DNA from: Molossus alvarezi
Taxonomy: Eukaryota > Chordata > Mammalia > Chiroptera > Molossidae
Direction of reading: 5' to 3'
Length of the DNA stretch: 64,000 bases
Assembly (NCBI GenBank): GCA_037176705.1
Contig: CM073887.1
Coordinates: forward strand, 59,109,001-59,173,000
Shown here: piece after piece, positions 11,640 to 23,038 of the stretch
How the letters are laid out: every line of letters starts with the position of its first letter
Numbering within the stretch: position 1 is the stretch's first letter
Program-made: the position numbers and the translations under genes
The notes under the pieces: generated by a model
What the model was told of the DNA's origin: nothing
Database searches by the model: none
What the model saw: only the letters and a program-made list of their open reading frames with translations

Positions 11640-11990
11640 CCTTCCTGCTCTTCCTGGCCCAACCGACTCCTGCCATAGCCTTTTGTGCCTGCTGTTCTTT
11701 CTGTGAGGACCATTCTACCCCAAATCATCACAAACGTCTCTGCTCAAATGTCACCCTTCCTGCAGGTGACCATCTACATGTTTTTTTTTTTTTTCCCTCC
11801 AACACCTTTTCATTCCCTTCTCTTGCTTTACTTCTCCTTAGTTGCACTGAGCCCTGCCTGAGGTGATTCATTGGTCAGCTTTGGTGGTCTTCTGTCCCCA
11901 CGAGAGGACACACATGTGAAGGCAGGGGCCACACACTGTTCTGTGGCTGCCTGAGTCCCTGCTGCAGTTCTCGTGCTGGGCTAGTTGCAG
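11640..11990 (+). repeat. L2 LINE 3'-end fragment
   Basis: It contains 'tgcctgctgttctttctg', 'ctctgctcaaatgtcaccct' and a later 'gaaggcaggggccacacac' block, in the order expected of L2. An oligo-T interruption lies at about 11780. Confidence 0.6.
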
Positions 11991-12163
11991 GGCCTGTGGC
12001 AAGCAAGGGGATGAATGGTGGTGGTGGCCTCACCTACAGGTTGGCTCATTTGTTTGTTTTTCTTTCTACCACATACCAGGCACATTTCCTGCTGGTGAAG
12101 GGAGTCTGGGAACCTTGGGTCATGTTCTGGGGCTTTTGGGAGGACAGCCACTTGCAGTGGGGC

Positions 12164-12320
12164 CTGGAGTGGACTGGAGAGGACGTGCCTGTCTGGAAGG
12201 GCCGTGACTACTGTGCCGGCTGAGGGTTGCCACAGGAATACAGATGCTTGTAGCCAGGCTCCCAAGTTTTCTAGGGAAGCTGGAATCCAGATTTTAAGGT
12301 AAAATTTTTTTATTTAAAAA
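12164..12320 (+). repeat. 157-bp direct repeat, copy 1
   Basis: Near-identical to 14108-14264: I count two substitutions, at the g/a after 'ctggaag' and the t/g in 'ctac?gtgccgg'. Both copies end in tttttttatttaaaaa. It is unlike any repeat I recognise. Confidence 0.9.
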
Positions 12321-14107
12321 AAAAATAGCATGGTTTTGCACCCCAGTGTGTTCCCCTGAGGCCAGAACTCTCTGCTCAGAGGCACCCTACTCCCTTGGGG
12401 GCTTCTGGGTGGCCTTTAATGGTTTGTCCTGGGGGACTGACAATTGGGATCCAGTTACCTACTGAGACCCATAGGGAAACTGCATCCAAATAGCCCTGTG
12501 TTTCCTATCCCACCAGTCCCAGCCTGGGGCACATTCACACCCCATTTTCTGCCCCGAGAGCTGGTTTGCAACCTCCTCCCATGTGTTCTCAATTCTTCCC
12601 CCTCTGCTGAGGCCGAGAACCTACACTTCACTTCTTGTTCCCTCGGCCATTCATTCAGCTAGATTTGAGGCCAGTGGGATCGTTGATCACAAACTCAGAT
12701 GTGTAATATGTCTCATTTTCTGTCAATCTGAGGCCCCATCCTACCAGGCTGATAGAACCTCTACCTCAGTAATTCTTGGGCACTGCCTCTTCTCCTGGGA
12801 GGGTTTAGGGTGCCAGGTCTCAGGCGGTACCAAGAGGTTGGCAAGGCCTGGCCACTGATCCCTGAGATGCTCATTCTTCCAGCCACACGGTCCCCAAGTC
12901 CGTGCTCCTGCTCTTTGTTTGTTTGTTTTGCTGCACTTGGAGCCCCTGAGTCTCATGTCTGAAATGCCTGCTGCATAAGGGTTTGTGTTCTCACCGAGCA
13001 CCCACCGCATGTGTGTTTACAAAGAGAAACAGGCGCCCCTCCTGCCCTGGGGACCAGCTTGTCCAGCTGCCATGTAAAAAGGAGAAGTAATACTTCAAGG
13101 CAGCAGATCAAGTATTCACAGGACCAAGGACTCCAGCAGATGGAGGGAAGTGAGAGCAGGGAATTTTGGAGAGATGGTGGAGGGCTCCCTGGAGGAGACA
13201 GTGGAGAACCGTGTACTTGGAAGGTGGGCTGATTGAGAGTTCTCTCTGGGGAAAGATGAATCCCCGTGCCAGTATGATGCCCAGCGTGAGGTGCATTTGC
13301 TGGAAGGAAGAGCCAGCCTGAACTGCTGAACTCGGAGGCCATGGAAAAGCGCACCTGCCTCGGTGCTCTCCCCTGCTGCCGGCCAGGCCTGACCAAGCTG
13401 GGTTTGGGATGCTGCAGGCCCTGGATGGAATTGCCTCTTTTTGAACAGTGTGTGGCTTTGAAATGTGATACAACAAATTCACCTGTCACAGACCTGAGCG
13501 GTTCCTCAGCTGTTGCCGCCAGCTCAGCTCATGCTGCGCAGGGGCCACATTAGAGGTTAACCCTGGAGCAAATGAATCCGGAGTCCCTGAGACGGCAGGT
13601 GCTTTTGATAGTGCTCAGCCCGGTCTGAGTGGTGCACAGAACTGACAAAACACCTCTCGAGGCAGCGGCGTCTCTGGACAGTCTTTTGAAAAGGATTCAA
13701 TCCTATTTAAATGATGGCATTTTGAGTATTTTTCACATTCTGTACCCTGTGTCTTCCTTTTTATTTTCTATAGAAAAAGTAAAAATGTGAATTAAAATAT
13801 CCTGGAAAAGTCTAGGCATACATATTAAAAAAATTTGGCTGCTAGTTGAAAGGAATCTATGTCTGTTTCCTCTTTGTTGCAGAAACTTGCTGTGGTCCTG
13901 GTGGAGATGGTTATTCTAGGCCTCAGAAGATGTCCTTCTTGGGGCTTTCTCCCTCTCTCTTTAGCTCCTCCTCTGTCCCTTCACTCTGCTCCCACCCGTG
14001 TCGGATGGTCTCAGAAAGACGTGCCCATCATCTGCAAAGTAGGGGGGTGGGACTCCAATGCCCATGGGGCCCAGCAGGTAAATCAATGAGTGACGTATGT
14101 TGGGGGT
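12321..14107. other. Single-copy DNA between direct repeats
   Basis: No gene was recognised. A 178-codon minus-strand open frame (12953-13489) has no domain signature and overlaps several equally long frames, so I treat it as chance in GC-rich DNA. Confidence 0.4.
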
Positions 14108-14264
14108 CTGGAGTGGACTGGAGAGGACGTGCCTGTCTGGAAGGACCGTGACTACGGTGCCGGCTGAGGGTTGCCACAGGAATACAGATGCTTGTAGCCA
14201 GGCTCCCAAGTTTTCTAGGGAAGCTGGAATCCAGATTTTAAGGTAAAATTTTTTTATTTAAAAA
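14108..14264 (+). repeat. 157-bp direct repeat, copy 2
   Basis: The second copy of the 12164-12320 unit. It is followed by ggtaggcagct and then an A14 run at about 14276, whereas copy 1 runs straight into oligo-A. The extra A-run raises, but does not prove, a retrocopy origin. Confidence 0.9.
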
Positions 14265-14544
14265 GGTAGGCAGCTAAAAAAAAAAAAAATAACCCCATTG
14301 GATGGATGGAATAAAACTCACATACCAGAGTCGGCCCATCGGCTACCAGTTTGTAGCCTCTGCCCTAGCTGTGTCAGGTTCTCCTGGCCCAGGACAAGCT
14401 GGGTTGCCTCCCTGTAGAGGGAGTTAGTTCTCTGTGCCCCCAGACCTGCTTGGGTCAGCAGCTGTCTCTTCTAGAGATGGTTTAGTTTGACAGAGTGACT
14501 GTCTTATGAAGGGAAGAGTCTCAGCAGGATCTGCATTTTTGTTT

Positions 14545-14720
14545 ACACTTTGGGGCTGGGTGACCTTGAGCGAGTCACTTGTGCTCCATGGGTCTCAGTT
14601 CCTCTATTCTCTCAAATAAGGAAAATTATATCTGAATTTCCTGCTAGGTTCCTTGTGAGGCAGAAGTATAACATCCATGACCATGATTTGACAAGTACAA
14701 ACGCCAATCGCTGGTCTTAT
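14545..14720 (+). repeat. MIR SINE fragment
   Basis: The core phrase 'ctgggtgaccttgagcgagt' with 'ctcagttcctctattctc' and a downstream aaaatta segment matches the conserved centre of MIR in sense orientation. Confidence 0.75.
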
Positions 14721-16024
14721 TTTGTGTGACAGGCATGTGGTGTGAAGGAATCATGGATTTGAAGAGGACAGTCTGCTTCGTGCCTGTCCAGATTCCAGCC
14801 TGGTTCCTAAACCCACGGAATGTGAGCCTCGGGGCTTTCTGTCTGCATCTGTCAGCGTGGTTCCCAGATCAGGAAGGAAGGCAGGGAGGGGCGGGCAGGA
14901 GGTGGAGGCTGGGTGCAGCAGATCTCTTCAGATGCCCCTGTGCTGTCTGGCTCAGAGCATTCTTGAAAATTGGTGGGTTCACAAGTTTGTTTAAATAGAA
15001 TATTTAAAAACAAAAACATTATGCAGGATAGTGTTTCTCAAACTGGTGTTCAAAGGCACACTACTCTCCCTAGGGCGTTGAAAGGAGTGAGAAAGGGATT
15101 TCATATTGAGGTAATCTGACACGTGTTGGAGTGAAGTTCAGTGAGTTGCTTGCAGGACTCTTTAGAATTTTAAAAACACTATGCTGATGTGTATTGTGAG
15201 GTTAGAGCAAAGGTTTCTCAAACCTTTGTTCATTGAATACATGTTAACATTTCCTTAGATCGTTTGAGTAATGCTGACCCAGGTCAGTGAGTCAGTTCTT
15301 CACCCCACATGTTTGTGTTGTGTGCCAAGCGAGGGCAGGCATGGGATAGAGTGGCGAGTGAAAGCAGACCTGCCGCAGCCCTGCCCTTGTGTTGCTGGCC
15401 GTCTAGAGGTGCCCTGGGGGGTTGCCCATCTGTGGGGTGGCTCAGAGGGAGAGTGAGAGGGGTGAGGGGGTTGTGAAGGATGCTGAGGCATCAACCAGCC
15501 TGAAAGGCCACAAGTCAGCCCCGTGGGCCCTCCCTGGAAGTGGAGAGAGGGTCAGTATGGCCAGAGCTCAGGGAGAGGGCTGGAGGGAGCCGGATGGAGA
15601 TGATGAAGCCTCCCTCAGCCCTGACCTGGTGGGGCCATCGCCTGAGGTGACAGAGTGTGAGGGGCCGTGGAGAGTGTCTACACAGGCTGCTTCCCTTTCC
15701 CACCTGATCGCAGACCTCCCTGGACTGAGCACGAGGAACGAGGAATAAACTCTGGCTGCCTGGGCAGTACTTCATTTCTTGCTGCTGTGTCTGGCCCCTT
15801 GACCTGTGGGTGCAGTCAGCTTTCTGAGCAGATGTGATTTTCCCCGGGCAGGGTGCTGCTGAGGCTGGCTCAGTTTGCCACAAGGTTCTCCTTGCTTTTC
15901 TTTGCCCTGGAATCAAGAATCTGTTGATTGTGCCTCCTCAGGGACTAACATTCTCCTGAATTTCATATTCTTCGGAGTATAAACACGGCCAGCACAGCAT
16001 CAATGTCCTGCATACCTTCAAAAC
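14721..16024. other. Single-copy DNA, no gene seen
   Basis: No supported feature. Two 'tttctcaaac' phrases near 15036 and 15213 hint at degraded hAT termini, but I could not extend them. Confidence 0.4.
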
Positions 16025-16320
16025 TCACTGAGAGAATATTTATTGAGTGTTTTGCTGTGCACGAGAGGTAGAGGGTGAACAAGACAGTTGGGATCCCTGC
16101 TCTCACCAAGCTCTCCTTTGGGGGGAGGGGGTGGGGTGGTCAGTTAAACAGGGCCGAGGAGACTGAGGGTGGTGGGAGCACCTGGCCTCATTCCGAGGGA
16201 ATCGGGGAAGGCTCCTAGGGGGAGATGCTAAGGGGAGATCTAGAGAAGGAGGATGTGCTAGCAGGGTGAATCCAGGGACAAGAGAAGAGGGGAAAGGGTG
16301 CAGTTCTAGAGAGGGTCACA
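16025..16320 (-). repeat. L2 LINE fragment
   Basis: Read on the plus strand it shows the usual reverse-L2 order: 'aatatttattgagtgttttg', 'gtgaacaagacagttgggat' and 'ccctgctctcaccaagctct', then a purine-rich block with 'ggggaaggctcctaggggga'. Confidence 0.7.
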
Positions 16321-17424
16321 GGGCTCAGTCATGTGGCTGGGGTAGGCCCAGGGCTGACAAGGATACTTTGTAAGATTTCACTTTTCCTTGCTCTTCTGGA
16401 GAAGCTTTCCCAGAATTTGTGGGGGAGGCCTGGGCAGCCTTGGTCATAGTAATCCAATGCAATCCTGTTTTTCTTCCGAGCACATCTATATTAGAGGATT
16501 GTTATACTTGGCAGTGTAAGAAATTGCAGGAAGTGATTATTGCAAATTCTCGGAGCATCTGTGCCTCTAAGAAGCCTCTGCATGGACACCCTGAGCCCTG
16601 TCCTGATGAGTGCATATAACTGCAATTACAAGGGACAACTTTCATTCATTTAACAAGAGGGATGGGGGTAGCGGGTATATATTGGCTGCAGTGACCTTTC
16701 ATGGTAAGCAGAGATATAGATGCCAGTGTGGAAACAATTATCTCAAGTGCCCATGGGTACCAGCTTCCTGTTGATAACATGTGGTGCTAATTACCGGGAA
16801 GGATTCAGGGCAGATGTTGGCATCTGAAATTAATTGGCCAGCAGAAGGGCTGAGCCTGGCTCAAGACCCGAAAAATGCTGGGGCAGCTCCACCTTCTCAC
16901 TTCCCCCTTCACGACTGCAGCGCGGTTCCTCTCCTCCAGACGCTGTGCTTTATTGCACTCTCATAACCTTCTCAGTGAACCCAAGCTGTGATCGGCTGAC
17001 TAGTCACCCCTCTCTGTTTACAGCCTTCTAGACCTTCAGGAAGGAACAGGATGGCCAGTTCATCAAAATACTCTGTGTGGAAAAGGTCAGCCTGGTGGCA
17101 CTCTTACTGTCTATTTTCCCAGAATGGGGAGTATTAACAGCCTGCCTCCATGTTCCTTTCAGCATTGCCACGTGGAACCATGTGGTCAAGAAACTGCATT
17201 AGTGCTATGGATCCCTGATGACTGTGATTTTAGTTGGAGACTAATGGTGCCTCGTCTGGTCCCATTTCTCCTTCTTCCTATTGGATGACTTATCTGGAAA
17301 ACTGTGCGATGACCTTGGAGCATGCTCAGTGCCGTGAGCTTCCAGTCTTGGCTCTCTGCACTCTGTTCTTTCACAACAACTTGTTACAAGTGTAAATGCT
17401 TATGACAGTGTTCATTAACCTTCA
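16321..17424. other. Single-copy DNA, no gene seen
   Basis: No coding exon was recognised. 16760-16860 is compact and AT-balanced (with taattggccagc), as some conserved non-coding elements are, but conservation cannot be judged from one sequence. Confidence 0.4.
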
Positions 17425-17650
17425 TCTGGGGTCACATTGTGCCAAGCCCTGCACCAAGCATTTCACATGCACCATCTCATTTAATCCCCATAACAAATTC
17501 AGAGGCTTATTATGCCCTTTTACAGACAGGGATGCTGAAATCCAGAAGGGTTAACCAACATACCCAGGCCACCCAGCTAGTCAGTGAGACAGCAGGACTT
17601 GAACTCAGGGAGTCTGACTCCAGAGCCACTTTTGTATCATTTTCTAACCC
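17425..17650 (-). repeat. MIR SINE
   Basis: Nearly the whole MIR consensus is visible in reverse: 'gtgccaagccctgcaccaag', 'catctcatttaatccccata', 'ttttacagacagggatgctg', 'acccagctagtcagtgagac' and 'ttgaactcagggagtctgac'. The order and spacing are intact. Confidence 0.88.
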
Positions 17651-17667
17651 CCTACCCCCACCACCAG

Positions 17668-17780
17668 ATTCTGAGTTCCATGAAGGTGGAGACAGCACCT
17701 GTCTTGTTCACCTCAGTACCTCAGTTCCTAATGGAAGCCAAGCAGATAGGGACGCTCAGTAAGTGTTAAGTGAGTAAATG
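17668..17780 (+). repeat. L2 LINE terminal fragment
   Basis: 'gttccatgaaggtggagaca', 'cctgtcttgttcacctcagt' and the end 'gctcagtaagtgttaagtga' follow the L2 3' terminus. Confidence 0.75.
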
Positions 17781-18635
17781 ATCTTAAACCCCACCTTGCT
17801 TTGGTGCAATAGCAGGAAAGGCGTGTTTAAGGCACAGGATTAGGGCTGAGTGGATTTGCTGTGTGTTTTGTAGACATAGTCTGGAGGGCTGACATGTGTG
17901 AGGGATCAGGCAGAACAGTGGTGGTGGGTTTGCCACTCTAGTAGAATCAAATGAAAACTGCTTTATTTAGTCAAGGAAAGCTTACTTTTTAAGAATGAAG
18001 AAATGTTCCAGTTAAAGGTAGTGAACCTTGTGGACCATTTGTATAGTTTCTTATTTTCCAAAATCTTTTAGCTTTGGAAACTCAGTCCATAATAGCTAAC
18101 TAACCAAAAATGAGAGAAAACTCTAGACATAGTCATTCGCTTTTCAAACATCCTTAGAGAATCTTGCACGCTGAGTCGTGTGTGTGCATGTGTGCATGTG
18201 TGTGAGCATCTCCATTGCTGCTAGCACATTAAATGGTCTGCAGTGAGTGCTTCTCATTTCTACCATGGAAAATTGTTTCCTGTTGAAAATTAAATTGTAT
18301 AAGCAAAACAGAAAGGCATGACGGATAAAGTAAAAATCACTTGAAAACATACCACTTAGAGCTAATTAGATAATTTGAGGAACATCCTTTCAATTTTGTG
18401 TGTGTGTAAAATACAATTTTATGGAGAGCAAAAAACTGTAAATACTGTTTTGCAGTCTGAGTTTTTTTCCTATTTGATATACTGTGCAGATCTTTCCATG
18501 CCAATGAATATGGTGCTACATCACTATTTCTAACATCTATGTAGGACTCTATTGTATGGCTATTTCATGATTAATATAACCTGTCCCTTATGATGTATAC
18601 TTACCCACATTCACATGGCACTATAATTATCCATT
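17781..18635. other. AT-rich DNA, possible old LINE remnants
   Basis: No gene. The part around 18430-18600 ('tctttccatgccaatgaata', 'ctattgtatggctatttcat') resembles an ancient LINE 3' region. I cannot assign the family. Confidence 0.35.
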
Positions 18636-18639
18636 TAAT

Positions 18640-18750
18640 CATCTTTCTCTCCCTGGAGGCTGTGAGCTCATTGCAAACAGGGGCATTGCTGAATTCACAA
18701 GCATCTAATAGGTGTCCAATAAATTTTGAATGGATGGATGAGTGAGCAAG
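18640..18750 (+). repeat. L2 LINE terminal fragment
   Basis: It carries 'ctgtgagctcattgcaaaca' followed by 'caataaattttgaatggatg', a typical L2 3' end with TGAA-like repeats. Confidence 0.6.
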
Positions 18751-19304
18751 AAGGAGAGGAAGAGGTTTTGTTTTGTTATTGCTGTGGTCCATTTCCAGTG
18801 AGACGTATGTTCTGGATGACAGCCTGCTAACCCAGGACTGGTGAGGGCATTTTAGCAGGTATACAGCTGGACTTCTGCCATTCTTTAGTGTCTCGAGTTT
18901 ACATCCAGGTGCCATAAGGAAGTATTTCTGATACCAGTCAGGTTAAATTCTGCTCTTCTTGAAGGAAAGTCCTTGGTTTCTTAGCCCTGTGGTTTCCTTC
19001 CTATTCAGTAATATCCTCTCCTCTGCTCATCTATTCCAATGCCACATTGGCTGGCCAGGGGGGTACCTCTTACACACTTAGGAAAGCAGGACTCGATTTT
19101 TCCAGGGGAGGTGGCAGTGTTGGGCATAATGGATCCCCCCCCCCTTGTCTTTTCCTAAAGTTACAAACTAGATGCCTTAGCCCCATTCCAGCAGTAAGAC
19201 TGAGCTGAAAATGAAGATGAAAAACCAGATATCCATGATCATAAAAAATAAACTTAAAATTCTAGATGATTGTTTCTGGAGAGAGTGAAAGATATTTTTA
19301 AGCT
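18751..19304. other. Single-copy DNA, no gene seen
   Basis: Nothing supported apart from an oligo-C run near 19134. Confidence 0.4.
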
Positions 19305-19558
19305 GGGGTTCTTAACTGGGGGTATACCAATAGGGGGCATATGGATCCCTTTATCTTCTCTGCTAATCTCTTGAAATAGTATACAGGACTTTGCATTATG
19401 TATGATATATATTAAATTATATATGCATATATATTATATTTGTATTATAATTTGTAAGCATGTGTATTTTTCTGGTCTAGGGGTTTATAGTGCTTTTCAG
19501 ATTCTCACAGGGTTTGAGACCTCAGATAGTTTTAGAACCTCTATTTTGGAGGAAAAGT
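19305..19558 (+). repeat. hAT-type DNA transposon relic
   Basis: It begins with 'gggttcttaactgggggtat' and ends with the approximate complement of that terminus ('gatagttttagaacctctat'). It contains 'catgtgtatttttctggtct' and 'tttcagattctcacagggtt', as in a common mammalian non-autonomous hAT. An internal TATA-rich expansion lies at about 19410-19450. Confidence 0.5.
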
Positions 19559-19705
19559 AATTTAAGTTCATGAACCTCATTTTTCTTATCTGTAAAATGG
19601 AGTGAAAGCTCCTATCTCATGGGGTTATGTGAAAATTTGTAAAAAAGAATATGAACTGCCTGGCTCAGGTGTACAGTAATGGCCACTTGTTGCTGATACT
19701 CACAA
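19559..19705 (+). repeat. MIR SINE fragment
   Basis: The core 'ttttcttatctgtaaaatgg' is followed by 'ctatctcatggggttatgtg' and a 'actgcctggctc' terminal segment. Confidence 0.75.
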
Positions 19706-19753
19706 GGTAATAGAGCAGGGCCTTTCTCTACTCATGGATGACTGTCCAGCACC

Positions 19754-19771
19754 ACTGTGTGTGTGTGTGTA
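19754..19771. repeat. (TG)n microsatellite
   Basis: An uninterrupted run of about eight TG units just before the purine tract. Confidence 0.85.
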
Positions 19772-19844
19772 GGGGCTGTGGCCAGAGATGTGCTTTCACA
19801 GTCTTGCTTTGTTTGCCCCAACAAACAAAGTGGTTGTCCCATGG

Positions 19845-20335
19845 ATGAGAGAGAGGGAGGGAAGGAGGGAGAGAGAGGGAGGAAAGAAGGAGGAGAAGGA
19901 GGACAAGGAGGACAAGGAGGACAAGGAGGAAAAAGAAAAATGAAGAAAAAGAAGAGGATGAGGCAGGAGGAGAAGGAAGGGGAACAAGAAGAAGGAGGAG
20001 AAGGAAAAGGAAGAAGAAGGAGGAGGAGTAGGAGGAGGAGAAGAAAGAGGAGGAAAAAGGAAGAAAAAGAGGAAGGGGAAGAAGGAGGAGGAGGAAGGAG
20101 AAAGGAGGAGGAGAGGAGAGGGAGAGGAGGGGGAGAGAGAGGATAAGGAGGAGAAAAAAGAAAAAGAAGAAGAAGAGGACAAGGCAGGAGGAGGAGGAGG
20201 AGGAGGAGGAAGGGGAACAAGAAGGAGAAGAAGGAGAAAGAGAAGGAAGAAAGAGGAGAAGGAGGAGGAGGAAAAAAAGAAAAAAGAAGAAGGAGGAGGG
20301 GGAGGGGGGAGGGGAGGGGGAGAGGGGAGGAGAAC
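19845..20335 (+). repeat. Purine-rich (GGA/GAA)n tract
   Basis: About 490 bp almost entirely A and G on the plus strand, built from degenerate GGA, GAA and AGG triplets. It includes a short ggacaagga array near 19895-19925. Such tracts can mutate by slippage and can form triplex (H-DNA) structures. The long open frames across it (Glu/Lys/Arg-rich on plus, Ser/Pro/Leu-rich on minus) are composition artefacts. Confidence 0.95.
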
Positions 20336-21620
20336 TCTGAAAGACAGTTAGGGATGTCTTATTGTCTGGGTATGAAGTTGGTAGTACTGGGGCTGGAGAA
20401 AGCAGAAGCTAGGAGGAAAGACTCATTAGGATTTGTGGCTGGGAATGAAGTTGGAAGAGGAGTTAAGAGGATTTTGAGGGTCTGTTTTCCTCTGGGGAGA
20501 ATGAAAATTTTGCTAACAGACAGAAAGGGGCTAGTGGTGGAGAGGAAGTCAGTTTGCAGGAAGGGTTCAGTTTACCTATATTGAACCTAGGGAGAGATGG
20601 GCCATCTGAATGGAAATGTAGGTTTTATACGAAATATAGGTCTTAGAGACATAACACTTTAGAAACCTTTAATTTTTGATTTGCATGAATTATAATTTAT
20701 GGGGTTTTTTGGTTTTTGCTTGAAAGAAGGGAGCTGACTTCTAGGTGGAGAGAAAATACGGAGCAGAGTGAGAAGGGGAGGACAAGGCCGGGAGAGGGAA
20801 TGCTCTGGTGTCCCGTACCAGCCCCTTAACTTGATGGTGAGAGGGCTTAGAGATGAAGGTGAAGATGCCATTTTCACAAAGGACTTCATGAGCCATGGTG
20901 GTGCTGGAGGATGCTCTGGTGCCCACATGACAGAGTGACACAGGTTCCTGGAGAGGGCTTTCTTCCACGTGGATATGGAAGGTGTAACTCTGTAAGCTTT
21001 GGGGCGTCAGGAGAGAGCACTTTGGGCATCGATGTTGGCATGGATTGGTGTGGTCTGATGAGCATTATCAGAAGCCACAGGATGAGGCTTTCTTATTGCA
21101 GTGTAAGGGGAGGACAGTGATAATGCAGAGGAAGGACAGGGTCTACACAGTAGCTGCAGATGATACACGGGCCTATGAGCCTTTAAGGGGTGCTCCTCAG
21201 GGACTGTTAGGGGATGGAGGATCTCCAGGGACTAGAGGACTTTTGTAAGCAGATGGGGTAAGAATAGGGAGCTTGAATTTTTGAGGTCAGTGTGCCTTCA
21301 TTTTCATCTACAGGCTGAAGAGGCCAGGGGATTTTTGGATAATGAAAGTGGCTAACTGAATGTTGAATTCAAGAAAGCTCAATTCAAGAGTTTGGGGACT
21401 CAGTTGATAACTTTATTCCTTGTTCTTAGCTTTTCAGTCCTTTGGGAATTGATCTTTCTCTCTCCCCCTCAGAGCTAGGAAAAGCAGAGGATCATTAGCC
21501 TCCCAGTCTTTCTGTGCCCACTGATACAGACCCATCTCTTCCTCAGGTATGAGTGTGTGTTCTGTTCTCCTGGAGTGTGACTTTGTGGGTAGAAGTGTCT
21601 GGAAGCCCTCTGTTGAGAAG
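20336..21620. other. Single-copy DNA, no gene seen
   Basis: Purine-biased at its left edge, otherwise unremarkable. No exon or repeat was recognised. Confidence 0.4.
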
Positions 21621-21621
21621 G

Positions 21622-21741
21622 TGCCCTGACCAGGGCCGGGGATGGAACCGCAACTGAGGTACGTGCCCTTGACCAGAATTGAATTCATGACTCTGGTCTG
21701 AGGCCTGACGCTCTGACCACTGAACAAAACTAGCCAGGGCT
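21622..21741 (-). mobile_element. VES SINE head fragment
   Basis: The reverse head half of VES only: 'gccctgaccagggccgggga' to aaaactagccagggct. The 3' half is missing. Confidence 0.85.
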
Positions 21742-21889
21742 GATTTTCCTTTTTTAGAACTAATTATATGGTGAACATTTTTTAGTATATTTACCCTAAT
21801 TTTAAATTTTTTTTAAAGGTTAAATTCTCAGGTGTGAGATTAATAGATCAGATTATAGAGTTTTTTGTTTTTTTCCTAAACTCTTTTTT

Positions 21890-22575
21890 TTTTAAAGCTA
21901 ATTTCTTTGACAATACCAATTGTTGGTGATGGAGGAACTAGAACTCTCACATATTGCTTGTGAAAATGTAAAATGGTACCATCTCTTTAGAAAATAGTTT
22001 GGCAGTTTCTTAAAAAACTAAACATGCACCTACACTATGACCCAGCCATTATTCCTAGGTATTTACTAAAGAAAAAGGAAAATATATGTCTACACCAATA
22101 CTTGTACATGCACGTTAATAGCAGCTTTATTTATAATAGCCTAAATTTCAAAATAACCCAAATCCCTTCAACTGGAAAATGGATAAACAAATTGCGGTAT
22201 ATCCATGTAATAAAATACTACTTAGCAATGAAAAGAAATAAACTATTTCTACCTGCAAAACCATGATGAATCTTAAAATCATGATGCTGAATGAAGCCAG
22301 CCAATAAAAGAGCACATGCTATATATTTGCATTTATATAAAATTCTAAAAAGTACAAATCTCTAGTGATGGAGAGCACATGAATGGTCGTTTGGGAATGG
22401 GGAGTGGGTGGTAGGGAGGGTTTACAAAGGGACACAGGAACCTTTGGGGGAGTGATGCCTATGTTCACTATCTTGGTTGTGGTGATGGTTCCACAGGTAT
22501 ACACATCTGCCAAAGTACATCAATAGTACACTTCATATACGTGTAGTTTATTATACAAATAAAACTATTTTTTTT
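21890..22575 (+). mobile_element. Ancient L1M 3' fragment
   Basis: It includes the L1 ORF2 C-terminal coding remnant (22024-22266; DPAIIPRYLLKKKENICLHQ then NKLRYIHVIKYYLAMKRNKL) and a 3'UTR with 'tatcttggttgtggtgatgg' and 'gtacacttcatatacgtgta'. The end is tttattatacaaataaaact. The divergence indicates an old insertion. Confidence 0.85.
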
Positions 22576-22784
22576 AAAAAAAGACCTTGTTACATATGGC
22601 CATATTTCTTTCTAGGAACACAGCAACAGTTTATCCTTCAACTAAAAGTATGTAAATGCTTTTCTCACTGGATTCTTGTCATTATTCAGTATTATAAATT
22701 TTAACCATCTCTGACCAGTTGGATATTACCTAGTTGTTCAATTTTATACATGTTTGGTTGCTGGTGAGTTTGAACTTTTTAAAT

Positions 22785-23038
22785 TTATTTATTTATTTTC
22801 TTTATCCTCACCTGAGGACATGCCTCCATTTTTTGTTCGGATAGAGTGGGAGGGAGAGAGAGGAAGAGAGAGACAAACATCGATATGAAAGGGACACATC
22901 GAGTGGCCGTGTCCCGCATGACCCAACCAGGGCCAGGGACAAACTGCAACCAAGGTACGTGCCCTTAGTGGGAACTGAACCCAGGTCTCTCTGGACCTCA
23001 GGTCAACACTCTAACTGCTGAGCCAAATCTGCCAGGGT
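22785..23038 (-). mobile_element. VES SINE
   Basis: A reverse VES (tatcctcacctgaggacat to gccaaatctgccagggt). An imperfect duplication related to gtgagtttgaacttttt is found at about 22765 and 23038. Confidence 0.91.

Noticed and set aside
12953..13489. 178-codon minus-strand open frame
   Set aside because: It overlaps equally long frames in other phases, has no recognisable domain or splice context, and lies in GC-rich single-copy DNA where such frames occur by chance.
19732..20220. 162- and 129-codon open frames across the purine tract
   Set aside because: They are Ser/Pro/Leu or Glu/Lys/Arg low-complexity readings of (GGA/GAA)n on opposite strands. They have no domain and follow from composition.
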